DNA from: Calothrix anomala FACHB-343
GTDB lineage: Bacteria; Cyanobacteriota; Cyanobacteriia; Cyanobacteriales; Nostocaceae
Assembly (NCBI RefSeq): GCF_014696435.1
Contig: NZ_JACJQG010000059.1
Span: 1 to 61,240, forward strand
Reading direction: 5' to 3'
DNA: 61,240 bases
The position numbers and the translations under genes were made by a program. This document shows positions 1 through 8,738 of this stretch, piece after piece. Every line of letters begins with the position of its first letter. Within the stretch, counting starts at the first letter, position 1. Under the pieces are notes generated by a model. That model worked only from the letters and a program-made list of their open reading frames with translations. It ran no database searches and was not told the origin of the DNA.

Positions 1-22
1 TGGGATATGCTTTACTCATGTT

Positions 23-77
23 GCTCTCTCGGTGCTGTCTACTATCTATTCACAGCGTATACCGAGAGAGCTTTTTT
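23..77 (+). terminator. Possible terminator hairpin at left edge
   Basis: Perfect 11-bp inverted repeat (23-33 and 61-71) with a 27-nt loop, followed by a run of T. It could end a gene lying left of the window. The long loop makes this weak. Confidence 0.3.
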
Positions 78-88
78 ACAATCTGTCC

Positions 89-307
89 GACTTTTCAAAC
101 ATCCTCTAAGCTCGACTTTATCTAAAATTAAGAACTCGGCTTTACTTATCCGGCAAAAATTCTGGTTTTTTAGCAAATATTTTTTCCATGTCACTGATTT
201 GCTATTTTGTTCGAAAACTAAAACTACCGTCCCGCAATGGTTTCTGCGTCGGGTTTTGGGTTTCGTAAAAATGGATAAAGTCGAGCTTAGAGGATGTTTG
301 AAAAGTC
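89..307. mobile_element. 219-bp MITE-like element with 34-bp perfect terminal inverted repeats
   Basis: The arms 89-122 and 274-307 are exact reverse complements over 34 bp (left arm begins GACTTTTCAAACATCCTCTA). The 151-bp interior shows no transposase, and the open frame across it (7-312) has no family features. This is the structure of a non-autonomous miniature element or a deleted insertion sequence. I could not identify a convincing target duplication. Seen: the arms. Inferred: mobility. Confidence 0.6.
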
Positions 308-317
308 TCTAATGCAG

Positions 318-345
318 TAAAAAAACGAGAGTGATCGCTCTCGTT
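318..345 (-). terminator. Rho-independent terminator of the AraC-type gene
   Basis: Palindrome 324-345 (8-bp arms AACGAGAG/CTCTCGTT, 6-nt loop). On the minus strand it is followed by seven T (complement of 319-325). It lies 9 nt beyond the stop codon of the AraC-type regulator, the expected place for an intrinsic terminator. Confidence 0.75.
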
Positions 346-353
346 GTCAATAC

Positions 354-1274
354 TCAGGCAATTCGTAAACGCTCAATATCCTTCATTGGTGGCGCGCCAA
401 ACATACGGGAATATTCGCGGCTGAACTGAGAAGGACTTTCATAACCCACTTGGTACGCCGCATAGGTTGCATCCGCATTTTCAGCCAGCATTAGACGACG
501 GGCTTCCAATAACCTCAACTGCTTTTGATATTGCAACGGACTCATTGAGGTCACTGCCTTAAAGTGCCGATGAAATGATGCAGGAGACATACTCGCTTGC
601 TTTGCCAAATCATCAACGCGCAATGTTTTTGTAAACTCAGCTTTAATCTGTTTAATCACCTCTGCAACGCGCTGCATATGGCTGCCAGAGGTCGCAATCT
701 GCCAAACTGCTTCGTTTTGATCGCCCATCAAAAGACGGTAGTAGATTTCGCGAATGATCATCGGTGCCAGGAATGGAATATCCTGGGGCGTATCCAGAAG
801 CCGGGTGAGTCGGGTGGCACAATCAATCAACCGGGTATTTGCATCGCTTACAAATAAGCCTCTGACTGAACTTTCTTTTTGATCTCGATTGCACTGTATT
901 TGATCGATAATCTCCCAAAGCCCAGTCGCGTCCAAGCTTAGCTTAAAGCATAGATACGGCTTATTCGGTGTCGCTGCGACAATATTTCCACTAAGCGGTA
1001 GATCGACTGTGGCAACAAGATATTGAGCAGCACCATAGTAATAGGTTTCCTTGCCCAGTAAGGTTTCTTTTTTACCCTGAAGAATAATGCAAAACGTCGG
1101 TTCATACACAGCGCAGACTGCTGTAGGTGCAGTTGATTCCCGGATAAATTCCAACTGAGCGATCGCCGTTGAATGAATCCCATCTCCCCTGCCATCCGTG
1201 TGGCGGGTCACTAATTTCGTCAGTTCTTGACAAGCATCCATCGTGGTTTCGGTCTTTAGGGATTCATCTGCCAT
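354..1274 (-). CDS. AraC family transcriptional regulator
   Basis: 306 residues. The N-terminal half (about 40-190) looks like the AraC_N-type cupin effector domain (PCPTFCIIL-like segment, LLGKETYYYG). The C-terminal 95 residues carry two helix-turn-helix units: LRVDDLAKQASMSPASFHRH and YAAYQVGYESPSQFSREYSR, the latter being the family signature. It should bind DNA as an activator or repressor responding to a small molecule. It is divergent from the SDR gene at 1492 across 217 bp, and regulators of this subfamily often control an adjacent oxidoreductase, so the SDR is the likely target (inference). Length is normal and a terminator follows. Confidence 0.9.
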   Translation of the reverse strand: MADESLKTETTMDACQELTKLVTRHTDGRGDGIHSTAIAQLEFIRESTAPTAVCAVYEPTFCIILQGKKETLLGKETYYYGAAQYLVATVDLPLSGNIVAATPNKPYLCFKLSLDATGLWEIIDQIQCNRDQKESSVRGLFVSDANTRLIDCATRLTRLLDTPQDIPFLAPMIIREIYYRLLMGDQNEAVWQIATSGSHMQRVAEVIKQIKAEFTKTLRVDDLAKQASMSPASFHRHFKAVTSMSPLQYQKQLRLLEARRLMLAENADATYAAYQVGYESPSQFSREYSRMFGAPPMKDIERLRIA

Positions 1275-1306
1275 ACCAGGTTCTTGTAAACGCTTAGCGA
1301 CTTGTC

Positions 1307-1322
1307 GTGAGAACTATCTCAC
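1307..1322. promoter_or_regulatory. Possible operator between araC-type gene and SDR
   Basis: Inverted repeat GTGAGA-ACTA-TCTCAC in the divergent intergenic region, 33 bp upstream of the AraC-type start codon. Its placement suits a binding site for the regulator, though AraC proteins more often use direct repeats. Confidence 0.35.
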
Positions 1323-1491
1323 CGTTTGACTGTGCATATTATAGAGGATTCTTTTGAGCATCACCCTCCCGCTTGAGAGGATTAGGCAATAACCTGCAAG
1401 GTTTATGTATTTATAGCCTTGTTTATAAAGCCTATGATGAACGCATACCAGAAAGGCAATGAAAGGATAAGGCAATCAAGGAGATCAACCA

Positions 1492-2322
1492 ATGACTCAG
1501 AAAACATGGTTCATTACAGGTGCTTCCCGTGGAATTGGAGCCGAAATCGCAAAAGCCGTTTTGACAGCAGGAGACCAATTAATTGCCACCGCCCGTAACA
1601 AGACCGATCTGGATCAATTCGAGTCAAACCCCAATGTATTGACACTGAGTATGGATGTTACCGACGAGGCTCAGGTGCAAGCGGCAGTTACAGCAGGACT
1701 GGAACGCTTTGAGCAGATCGATGTGTTAGTCAACAATGCCGGATTCGGTGTACTGGGCGGCATCGAAGAAACCAGTGCAGACGAGGTTGAGCGGGTATAC
1801 CGCACCAATGTCTTCGGGCTGTTGAATGTAACCCGCGCGGTATTGCCCAGTATGCGCCAGCACCGAAGAGGACACATTATTAACCTGTCGTCTGTCGGGG
1901 GCTATCAATCCTATCCAGGGTGGGGCATCTATTGCTCAACCAAATTTGCCGTTGAGGGCATTACCGAAGCTCTGCATGGTGAGTTAGCGCCTCTGGGCAT
2001 CCATGCAACTGTGGTCGAGCCGGGATACTTCCGAACCAATTTTCTCGATGGCAGCTCGCTCCAGCGAACTGCAATGCAAATTCCAGATTACGCTCAGACT
2101 GTCGGTAAAACTCGGCAAATGGCATTTGAACGGAACCATCAACAACTGGGAGACCCCACCAAGCTCGCCCAAGCGATGCTACAGATCGTCAACGCAGATA
2201 CACCACCTCTACGGTTACCTCTCGGTACAGACACCCTACAAGTCATTGCTCTTAAAAACGCTTACGTCGAGCAGGAAACAGCTCAGTGGCGTGCTCTAGC
2301 TGAATCTACTGATTACAGATAG
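1492..2322 (+). CDS. Short-chain dehydrogenase/reductase (SDR) family oxidoreductase
   Basis: 276 residues, classical SDR. The nucleotide-binding TGASRGIG is at residues 10-17, the NNAG structural motif near 81-84, the catalytic Ser in the INLSS segment, and the YxxxK pair in YCSTK. It is expected to be a cytosolic NAD(P)-dependent oxidoreductase acting on an alcohol or ketone; the substrate cannot be read from sequence. Start ATG is preceded by AAGGAG at 7-8 nt spacing. Divergent from the AraC regulator, probably its target. No defects seen. Confidence 0.92.
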   Translation: MTQKTWFITGASRGIGAEIAKAVLTAGDQLIATARNKTDLDQFESNPNVLTLSMDVTDEAQVQAAVTAGLERFEQIDVLVNNAGFGVLGGIEETSADEVERVYRTNVFGLLNVTRAVLPSMRQHRRGHIINLSSVGGYQSYPGWGIYCSTKFAVEGITEALHGELAPLGIHATVVEPGYFRTNFLDGSSLQRTAMQIPDYAQTVGKTRQMAFERNHQQLGDPTKLAQAMLQIVNADTPPLRLPLGTDTLQVIALKNAYVEQETAQWRALAESTDYR

Positions 2323-2367
2323 TGGGCGCAGGCGCGTGAAGGAAAGATAGCGAATAAATGTTTTCAA

Positions 2368-2401
2368 GTTCTCGGTGGCGACATTAGATCCTACCGAGGA
2401 C
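2368..2401 (+). terminator. Hairpin downstream of the SDR gene
   Basis: 9-bp inverted repeat with one mismatch (2368-2376 and 2393-2401) 46 nt after the SDR stop codon. It lacks a clear T tract, so the terminator role is tentative. Confidence 0.3.
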
Positions 2402-2439
2402 TTAAGGCACATAACGACTCAAATCAGAAACTTCTGGGT

Positions 2440-2847
2440 TTAGAACGGTTCAAAACAGTCATAAGTTCTTTGACAGATTATCTTGCCATCCTCAAATTCG
2501 ATAAACTGTGCAAAATAAGCTTTCATTTTTCCTCCGGCAGGAGTTTGCCCGATTGGAACAGCAATTTCTGCTGTCAATATTGTTTCTAAAATTACTGTGT
2601 TACCAACAACATAAGACCTTTGAATATCATAATTCTGACTTATCAGAACTGATTTACCTCTTAGAAAAGCTTCCTTTAAATCGTTTAAATTTCTGGTTGC
2701 TCCTTCAGGAAATAGGCGATTAGGGTATTCTATTTGCTTTACTGACTCAGAATAATAAATAGCAAGTTCATCCGCTGTTTTACCTTCTGCAATATCTTTG
2801 AGATAATTTTTCGTAATTTCTAGAATTTGATGATTTTCGCTAGTCAT
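2440..2847 (-). CDS. SnoaL-like / NTF2-fold nuclear transport factor 2 family protein
   Basis: 135 residues, the usual size for a single-domain SnoaL-like protein. It has an N-terminal helix pair (residues about 5-45, with ADELAIYYSE), a segment that sets the fold (EYPNRLFPEGATRN), then alternating beta strands ending in a strand with ED-GKI (FIEFEDGKIICQRTYDCF), typical for the family. Such proteins are isomerases, hydrolases or ligand-binding proteins; no function can be assigned here. Convergent with the SDR and alone on its strand, separated from the next minus-strand gene by 137 bp. Confidence 0.75.
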   Translation of the reverse strand: MTSENHQILEITKNYLKDIAEGKTADELAIYYSESVKQIEYPNRLFPEGATRNLNDLKEAFLRGKSVLISQNYDIQRSYVVGNTVILETILTAEIAVPIGQTPAGGKMKAYFAQFIEFEDGKIICQRTYDCFEPF

Positions 2848-2984
2848 AGCTACTTGTATTCATAAATTGCAAAGTTGTTTAAGCATGTCATCAACTTAAA
2901 AATATTTGCTGTTCTAAATATCACTAGGTGATTTTTACTCGCTACAGACATAGGCTAAAACACTTTGTTAGGCAGATCCTTGCT

Positions 2985-3404
2985 CTACCATGACTCTGGA
3001 TACTCGGTATGAGTTGCCAGCCCTCCGCTAGCACAACCCCACGCTGCTCTGGATGCCCAGAAAATGTGATCCGTAGGAGTGATAGGCGGTGCTGTATCCA
3101 ACGAGCCGGCCGGAATAACCACGATCTTGCCGTTGCGCGTTAGTCGTGGAACCGGGCACCCGCAATGGCTGCAAAACCATTTGCCGAAGCTCTTTGCCGT
3201 GGGAAGGTCATAACGTGTGACGACTTCCTCTCCTTTAAGCCATCGGAACTGGCTGGGTTCAACGGTTAGATTTGTGGCATGGCCTGTGCCCGTGCCTTTG
3301 CGACACCTTGAGCAGTGGCAATGAACCATTTTTTGGAACGGTGGGTTCACTTCAAATTTCACCGTTCCACAAAGGCAACTACCCTGAATGCTAGAGTTGT
3401 TCAT
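2985..3404 (-). CDS. GFA family (glutathione-dependent formaldehyde-activating enzyme-like) zinc protein
   Basis: 139 residues. Carries the GFA/CENP-V pattern of zinc-binding cysteines: CLCGTVKFEV near residues 10-19, HCHCSRCRKGTG near 28-39, and FCSHCGCPVP near 77-86, followed by the GSLD motif. This domain binds two zinc ions and glutathione adducts in characterised members; actual formaldehyde activation is not demonstrated for most. Start ATG preceded by AAGGAGGT about 4 nt upstream. The upstream 3503-3527 palindrome may be its promoter or operator. Confidence 0.88.
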   Translation of the reverse strand: MNNSSIQGSCLCGTVKFEVNPPFQKMVHCHCSRCRKGTGTGHATNLTVEPSQFRWLKGEEVVTRYDLPTAKSFGKWFCSHCGCPVPRLTRNGKIVVIPAGSLDTAPPITPTDHIFWASRAAWGCASGGLATHTEYPESW

Positions 3405-3502
3405 CTACCTCCTTGTTCAACTTTCGCATACCTAACCTGTGCCACTGACTAAGAAACTTTCGCTAGTAACAACTCTCAGTGACGGAAGATGGCTAACTAT
3501 TT

Positions 3503-3527
3503 ATTATACGGAAACTTTTCGTATAAT
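3503..3527. promoter_or_regulatory. Palindrome ATTATACG/CGTATAAT upstream of GFA gene
   Basis: 8-bp perfect arms around a 9-nt spacer, about 100 bp upstream of the GFA start. On the minus strand it contains TATAAT. A similar string (CGGAAA, TTTC, GTATAAT) recurs at 40624-40643 before the AAC(3)-like gene, which suggests a shared operator or promoter. Confidence 0.3.
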
Positions 3528-3540
3528 CTTTTTCTAAATC

Positions 3541-3792
3541 TTATTTCGTTATATCAATATCACTCTTGTAAGTCATAGGTCTTGGCAGTGCTTTCTTCTT
3601 AGGACGCACTGAAGATTTCTTTGGTGCTTGTGGCGCACGGCATTTTTCACAGTAGAGTGGTCGTGGCCCATAAGTTTCACGCTGTGTTGGTTGTTCGCAC
3701 TGCTTACACACAAAGTTGAAAATGCGACTGTGAATCTCGCGTTTATGCGCTCTAACTGTGTATTCTTTAACGTTGATTACCTTGCTTGGCAT
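3541..3792 (-). CDS. Small basic zinc-ribbon protein
   Basis: 83 residues, unknown function. Two CxxC knuckles (CKQC near 29-32 and CEKC near 49-52) make a probable four-cysteine zinc ribbon. The C-terminal tail is lysine/proline rich ([15 protein letters not shown]), consistent with nucleic-acid binding. I recognise it only as the type of short zinc-ribbon protein common in cyanobacteria. It is a separate minus-strand gene convergent with the AIPR-like gene. Confidence 0.65.
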   Translation of the reverse strand: MPSKVINVKEYTVRAHKREIHSRIFNFVCKQCEQPTQRETYGPRPLYCEKCRAPQAPKKSSVRPKKKALPRPMTYKSDIDITK

Positions 3793-4098
3793 TGTCTATC
3801 GTCAATAGGGACTCAATTAAGTTGGATTTGAATTTACCCAACAAATTGATATTAGCTGCTCTGTTAGAAGTTTCAAGTCCTTAAACCACTACCGTTGTTC
3901 TTTCTGCTGCTTGCTGAACTTACGTTTAGTCACCCGAGATCCCCGGAATCGCTCTACTTACCTTAATTGATGCGATCGCCTTTTTACCCTCAATTACCAA
4001 TCTTGGCTTAATCAACCCACATCAGGGCAATGTTTTCCAATACTTGTGGAATTTTGTATTCTTCTTTAAGAGCACCTGCAAAATTACACAAGAAGACT

Positions 4099-5301
4099 AT
4101 GCCAAAAATTTGGGCTTTAAAAGTAGATCAGTATTTCAATGCAAATTCTAACTGCATTGTCGCTACCGCCCATGTAGACAACTTTCCCACTGACCTTCCA
4201 TTAGAGCCAAATATCAGAGAACCTAACCGCAAAAGTTCCACTTACAGACAAATCTACGACTCATTGACCACTGAACCCGAAAAATTCTTTGAGCGGCATA
4301 GCGGAATCGTGCTGTGTGCAAATAAGGTTAAGCCTAACAGTAAAAAGACACAGCTAGAGTTAGAAATCCTTGAGGCACCTGAAGGCGGTAGTGATGGCAT
4401 CATTAACGGGGGGCATACGGTTTTGGCTTTTCAACAGGCCAGAGGCTACAACTTTGACATCTCCAAAGCCAGAGTCAAAGTTACCATTCATATTGGCTTA
4501 AGTGAGGATGAAGCCAAAGATATCGCCTTAGCATCCAATACATCTGCCCCTGTAGATGCGCGCTCAAAGGTAAACGCTAGGGGTGACTACAAATTCATCA
4601 AACAATTTCTAGTGCAACTAGAACGTGACCAAAAAACCAAATTCCGCATTGCCTACTACCAAAACCAAAGCGGTGCGCCCAAAAGTCCCCAATGCAACGT
4701 CAACCATTTGATTAAGTTGATGAATTGCTTGGACAGAAACAAATACAACCCAGACAGCAAGAGTAGAACCAAGCACCCACCTGTCAGTAATACACCGTCC
4801 TTGAGCGAAGCAGAAAGACAAAGACTATCGAAATTACTGCCGCTACTGCCAAAAGCATTGTGGATTGAACAACAATTATTTACGACTATTGAGGAACATA
4901 TCACCAAGCCCAGAAAAAAAGGAATCATTGACCTCGCCTCAATCGACCCACGCAAGAATACGCTCTTGCCAGATAGCCGATATTCCTTTGGGTTTAGCGC
5001 ACCTGCTGATATTGCTATGCCCATTGTTGCTGCCTACCGTGTATTTTTGGACGAACAGTACAATTGGATTATTCCTTTTGATGAGTTCGCTCTTGATTTT
5101 TTGCAACATTTGTGGACTAACTATTACAGGAAATACTTGGTGTCAGAAAAATTAGCTGGGAATACTGTTGGGACTAAAATCTGCCGCAATCCGGTAATTT
5201 GGGATAATCTTTATGTGTCAGCGCAAAGCTACCTCAATCAGCAGTTGATCAAGATGGTTGGCTCAAACACCAAGCGCGAAGATTTGAAACTGGTGAATTG
5301 A
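4099..5301 (+). CDS. AIPR-like protein (abortive infection phage resistance family)
   Basis: About 400 residues. I place the start at ATG 4099 (MPKIWALKV), preceded by AAGAAG; an upstream in-frame ATG at 4030 adds 23 unlikely residues. The central part resembles the AIPR domain: FFERHSGIVLCANKV, then GIINGGHTVLAFQQ, then IALASNTSAPVDARSK, matching the family pattern of a NG-x-QT/HT motif followed by an N/S-P-V-x-x-R/S segment. AIPR proteins are linked to abortive phage infection, but the mechanism is not known. Flanked by non-defence genes, so the role is inferred from the domain alone. C-terminal 150 residues are unassigned. Confidence 0.6.
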   Translation: MPKIWALKVDQYFNANSNCIVATAHVDNFPTDLPLEPNIREPNRKSSTYRQIYDSLTTEPEKFFERHSGIVLCANKVKPNSKKTQLELEILEAPEGGSDGIINGGHTVLAFQQARGYNFDISKARVKVTIHIGLSEDEAKDIALASNTSAPVDARSKVNARGDYKFIKQFLVQLERDQKTKFRIAYYQNQSGAPKSPQCNVNHLIKLMNCLDRNKYNPDSKSRTKHPPVSNTPSLSEAERQRLSKLLPLLPKALWIEQQLFTTIEEHITKPRKKGIIDLASIDPRKNTLLPDSRYSFGFSAPADIAMPIVAAYRVFLDEQYNWIIPFDEFALDFLQHLWTNYYRKYLVSEKLAGNTVGTKICRNPVIWDNLYVSAQSYLNQQLIKMVGSNTKREDLKLVN

Positions 5302-5826
5302 TTACTATAGCGGAAAGCGTATTGTTAAACTTCAATTGCAAAATGCGCTTTCCAAAAAAGCATCACTTCAATGCAAATTTCATAATTATGAGAATTTTCA
5401 TTATGGGATGGAGTAGGAGTAAACAAAAAGTAAGCAATAAGTTGTGTTAACTGCTCAAAAGCCTTATTAATCAAAAGTTTCAGCAGCCATTATTTCGCAG
5501 ATGACTGGGCTTTTTTGTATGCGATGTCTACTTTAAGGGTCTGCACCTACGCTGCTGGGTTTTCCCCTTGCCTGAATTGGGTGGGGGCTTACGCTCGTCT
5601 TTTCCTCGCTTGAATTAGAACAGCGATGGCTGCCGCAACCAGCTTGGGCGAATGCGTCGGTGGTTTTCATAGTCTTTGAATATACGTATTTGGTTATATT
5701 TAAAGGTTGGGGAAATAAAACAGGAATGCTCCCAGACGAAATACCAAGAGCTACAAGATTTGAAATAATAAATTGTGGTAAAACAATTAGATCCTTTACA
5801 TCCTTCAAAGCAATAACAAAGAACAA
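5302..5826. other. Intergenic region with dispersed repeats; upstream region of cyclase gene
   Basis: No convincing gene. Contains two members of the dispersed TTCCTCGCTTGAA-type repeat (around 5560-5580 and 5600-5617), and a GATGTCTACTTTAAGGG string at 5523-5539 that recurs at 14602-14618. The last 150 bp are A+T rich and probably hold the promoter of the cyclase-family gene beginning at 5827. Confidence 0.5.
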
Positions 5827-6819
5827 ATGACAATACTGCCGCAGTTCTACCAAACACATCTCAAGCAGAAACTAGATAGATTTTTGTGTCAACCATTTCA
5901 AAAAACTTTCTGGGGAATTGTTTGTTTAATTGTTCTGTTTATTGTTGGTTTTGGGTCTGTAAACGCAGTTCAGCCATTACGTAAGCCTGACCTGTGGTAG
6001 GTTTATCAGCACTCACTCAAGTCAGCTAAATATGTTGACTTGACTCATGTTATCACTCCAGCAATTCCTGTATGGTCAGGTTTTGGTTCATCAAAGTTTG
6101 CGCCTACTATCAACCCAAAAACAGGTGAACCATACACTTACCAAAAGGATGGATTTGAGGCTACTGCTTACAATTTATCCACCGATCAGCTAGGAACCCA
6201 ACTAGATCCACCGGCTCACTGGAATCCTGATTATCCAGCTATCGATGAGTTGCCAGCGACCTTTGCTGTCCGTCCTTTAGTAATAATTCCTATTCAAGAT
6301 AAAGTTGCTTCAGATCCTAATTACCACCTGAGTGTCAAAGATATTCAGGATTGGGAACGCAAACATGGCAGGATTCCCCAAGGCTCAGTAGTGTTTGTGC
6401 GTTCTGACTGGTCTTCATCATGGCCAAACCCCGAACTGGCTACAAGAACTAAGTTTCCTGGGGTGAGTCTTGATGCTCTCAAGTTCTTACATTTACAACG
6501 CCATATCTTGTTTCACGGACACGAACCCCTGGATACAGACAGCACTCCAACACTGGAAGGCGAAGCTTGGCTGTTGAAAAATGGATACACCCAAGCAGAA
6601 GGTGTGGCAAATCTAGATCAAGTTCCAGAAACAGGTGCGTTAATTTCTATTGGGTATCCTAAATTCAAAGGTGGCTTAGGAGGTTATGCACGTTACATTG
6701 CTATCTGTCCCCCAAATTGGAAATACGGCGTTTCTGTAGGTCAAATCCCGGAGTCTCCCCTGCAAAAAGCTGATAAACCCCTCCATTGGGATACAAAATT
6801 GGGTGTAAGGGTACGGTGA
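5827..6819 (+). pseudogene. Cyclase-family (kynurenine formamidase-like) hydrolase interrupted by an in-frame amber codon
   Basis: An ATG at 5827 opens a frame that runs 57 codons to TAG at 5998-6000, then continues in the same frame to 6819. The first part encodes a hydrophobic signal segment (FWGIVCLIVLFIVGFGSVNA), so the ancestral protein was exported. The second part is a cyclase (PF04199-type) domain: YVDLTHVITP near the start, GTQLDPPAHW as the metal-site segment (canonical HxGTHxDxPxH is altered to LGTQLDPPAH), and FHGHE later. The TAG sits at LW-stop-VYQHS and reads naturally as CAG (Gln) changed to TAG. A TTG at 6040 could start a leaderless remnant. Either a pseudogene, a sequencing error, or amber readthrough. 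Confidence 0.72.
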
Positions 6820-6848
6820 ATTGAAGTAATTGGGGCGATCGCTTGGAG

Positions 6849-6982
6849 TTTCCTCGCTTGAATTATGCTGTAATACTGCCTTCAAACGGCTGGTAAATAC
6901 TGAGGAGCGATCACCTACATACGGTTTTTTCCTCGCTTGAACAAGAAGTGATCGCTGCTATATTTTCCTTACTTGAATTTTA
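6849..6982. repeat. Cluster of dispersed repeats (TTCCTCGCTTGAA type)
   Basis: Three copies within 135 bp: 6849-6866, 6925-6942 and 6963-6982. The stretch 6870-6980 (ACGGCTGGTAAAT, then CTACATACGG, then CCTCGCTTGAACAAGAAG) is a diverged long copy of 10565-10664. It lies between the convergent cyclase and NUDIX genes. Confidence 0.6.
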
Positions 6983-6999
6983 GTCCTCAAGAATCGAGC

Positions 7000-7509
7000 T
7001 TAATTTGCATAAAACATCTGCACAAGTTTGAGCAAGTCACTTTTTGCAGGTTCACCTTTATTCAACCATTTTATTAAATCAGAAGGGGATAACCAAAAAC
7101 TTTCAATAAAATCATTTTTATTGTAATCTGGTTCACAATCTAATCTGATTTCATAAACTTTCATAAAAGCAGAAACTTGATATTCATGTGGTGTTAAATA
7201 ATCCAAAAACTGCGTATTAACCATGTTTAAATCTAGGTTTAATTCTTCTTTGAGTTCGCGTTGCAGAGCATCTTCGTAAGTTTCTCCACTTTCCACATGA
7301 CCACCCATGCTGACATCAAGACAAAGGGGAAAAATTTGTTTTTGTGCAGAACGGCGAGGTATCCAAAGTTGTCCTAATGAATTAACGACAAAAGCATTAA
7401 CAACTCTAAAATTGCACAGCCCTTGACTATATATTTCTGAGCGTTTCTTTTGTCCGATAACGCAATCATTTTCATCTACAATGTCAAGTATCTCTAAATC
7501 TTGCATCAT
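7000..7509 (-). CDS. NUDIX hydrolase
   Basis: 169 residues. The complete Nudix box is present: G-x5-E-x7-REUxEE-x-G/N-U reads GGHVESGETYEDALQRELKE followed by ELNLDL, around residues 69-94, so the metal-binding glutamates are intact. N-terminal VDENDCVIGQKKRSEIYSQG and the RVVNAFVVNSLGQLWIPRRS strand resemble the YfcD/isopentenyl-diphosphate-isomerase-like branch. Expected to hydrolyse a nucleoside-diphosphate-linked compound; the substrate is not predictable. Convergent with the cyclase remnant. Confidence 0.9.
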   Translation of the reverse strand: MMQDLEILDIVDENDCVIGQKKRSEIYSQGLCNFRVVNAFVVNSLGQLWIPRRSAQKQIFPLCLDVSMGGHVESGETYEDALQRELKEELNLDLNMVNTQFLDYLTPHEYQVSAFMKVYEIRLDCEPDYNKNDFIESFWLSPSDLIKWLNKGEPAKSDLLKLVQMFYAN

Positions 7510-7591
7510 ATAAAATTAACACTTATTAAATAATATACAGGTAATAGAGGGCTGGGAGCTTTCCATTAGGTTGCTGGAGACATCGCTCATA

Positions 7592-7611
7592 AATTTTCCT
7601 CTAAGAAAAAA
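7592..7611. repeat. Dispersed repeat (TTTTCCTCTAAGAA type)
   Basis: Copy of the class-B motif TTTTCCTCTAAGAAT, found also at 10497, 12080, 14579, 21180 and 21220. Non-coding spacer between NUDIX and the acidic protein gene. Confidence 0.5.
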
Positions 7612-7753
7612 TTAGGATTAATGGCGCAAGCCCCCGCCGTAGTCGCATATTCCGGTAGTTTGCCTTTTTTACACCTTCATAGCTTTGCTTTCTTGCGATC
7701 GCTTACTTGGTTGTAGTTCTCATTTAAGCTTCTTGTTACCGATATCGCAGGAA

Positions 7754-8041
7754 TTATATTGGTTCTCCTAAATTATCTAACTCTGCGATCGCGCCATAGA
7801 CAAATTCATTCCATCGCTTAAATATTTCTCGATTTGGTAAATCAAAGGATTGACGAACCTCTGTGTCAGCTTCTATATATTCTTGTTCGTAGTTATCAAG
7901 TTTTTGGCTGACTTTCTCAAGTTTTTCGATTAGGTCAAATAGCGCATCTGATAATTCCAGAACTGGGTAAAGTTCTTCTGGGTACTCCTCGTCTTCTTCA
8001 AGTTCATCATCCTCTAGGTCTTCTTCGTTATCATCGAGCAT
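7754..8041 (-). CDS. Acidic hypothetical protein
   Basis: 95 residues, no recognised family. The first 25 residues are almost all Asp/Glu (EEDLEDDELEEDEEYPEE); the rest is helical with a heptad-like run (LFDLIEKLEKVSQKLDNYEQ), suggesting a short coiled coil. Could be a small binding or inhibitor protein. Alone on its strand. Coding is supported by helical regularity and compositional bias only. Confidence 0.5.
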   Translation of the reverse strand: MLDDNEEDLEDDELEEDEEYPEELYPVLELSDALFDLIEKLEKVSQKLDNYEQEYIEADTEVRQSFDLPNREIFKRWNEFVYGAIAELDNLGEPI

Positions 8042-8738
8042 AGTTGCACCACTCGTGGAATACTAGCTGTAGCTTACTACAAGGCGAGCATCCGCGCTTT
8101 CTCAAAGGTAAAAAAACTGAATTCTCGTTTCAGCGATCGCCCTTCACAGGTTTGGTCTAAGTTCTCGCCAAGTTCAATCAATTGGTGAGAAGCTTGTTGG
8201 GGGCGATCGCATCGGCTGATCGTGTGGATGAAAGCAATTCGCATATTAACTTACCACATTCAATTGACCTCATCGAACTCATGTAATTACTGTATTTTTT
8301 GGTGTTGCTGATTGATGGGATAATTTTTGTCTCACGCAAAGGCGCAAAGAATCGACTTTCAGCTTTGTCCAGAAGTCTGATTTCATCCCGCAAATATGCA
8401 ACGCCTATTTTTTTAGTTCCGTCACAAGTTCCTCACAATTTTTATTTAACCTTAAGGTAGGCGGGACTGTACTGAAAAACTTTTGTACGTAAATTGTACT
8501 AATCGTTAAAAGTGTTAACAATAAAGACTTTTAGTGCATAGGGGTTTTTAATTTGTTCAACTAAATTTGAGCGCTGAACGCGAATATTTTCCATTCTTTT
8601 GATACTCGCACTCAAATCTTAATAGACATGAACTTCAGGATTTCGAGTTTTTGAGGATTCGTACCGTAATGCACGTTTAGTACAGTTTCCCCTAAATTAG
8701 CGAAGTGTTGAAAACTAATAGTTATTAAGGTTTTTAAT
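8042..8738. other. 697-bp gap without a recognised gene
   Basis: Short minus-strand frames here show no family features. 8330-8352 carries a CGCAAAGGCGCAAAG string that I know as a common Nostoc-type interspersed repeat. The 3' half should contain the promoter of the 580-aa repeat protein; AAGG sits 7 nt before its ATG. Confidence 0.4.

Noticed and set aside
7-312. 101-residue ORF at the left edge
   Set aside because: Spans the inverted-repeat element with both arms inside it; no ribosome site or family features.
4656-5024. 122-residue minus-strand ORF
   Set aside because: Shadow of the AIPR-like gene; the hydrophobicity comes from antisense codon bias.
5615-5857. Minus-strand ORFs between AIPR-like and cyclase genes
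   Set aside because: They contain dispersed repeat sequence and overlap the cyclase leader; no protein family features.
8178-8393. 71-residue minus-strand ORF
   Set aside because: Overlaps a common CGCAAAGGCGCAAAG interspersed repeat and HIP1; no conserved features.
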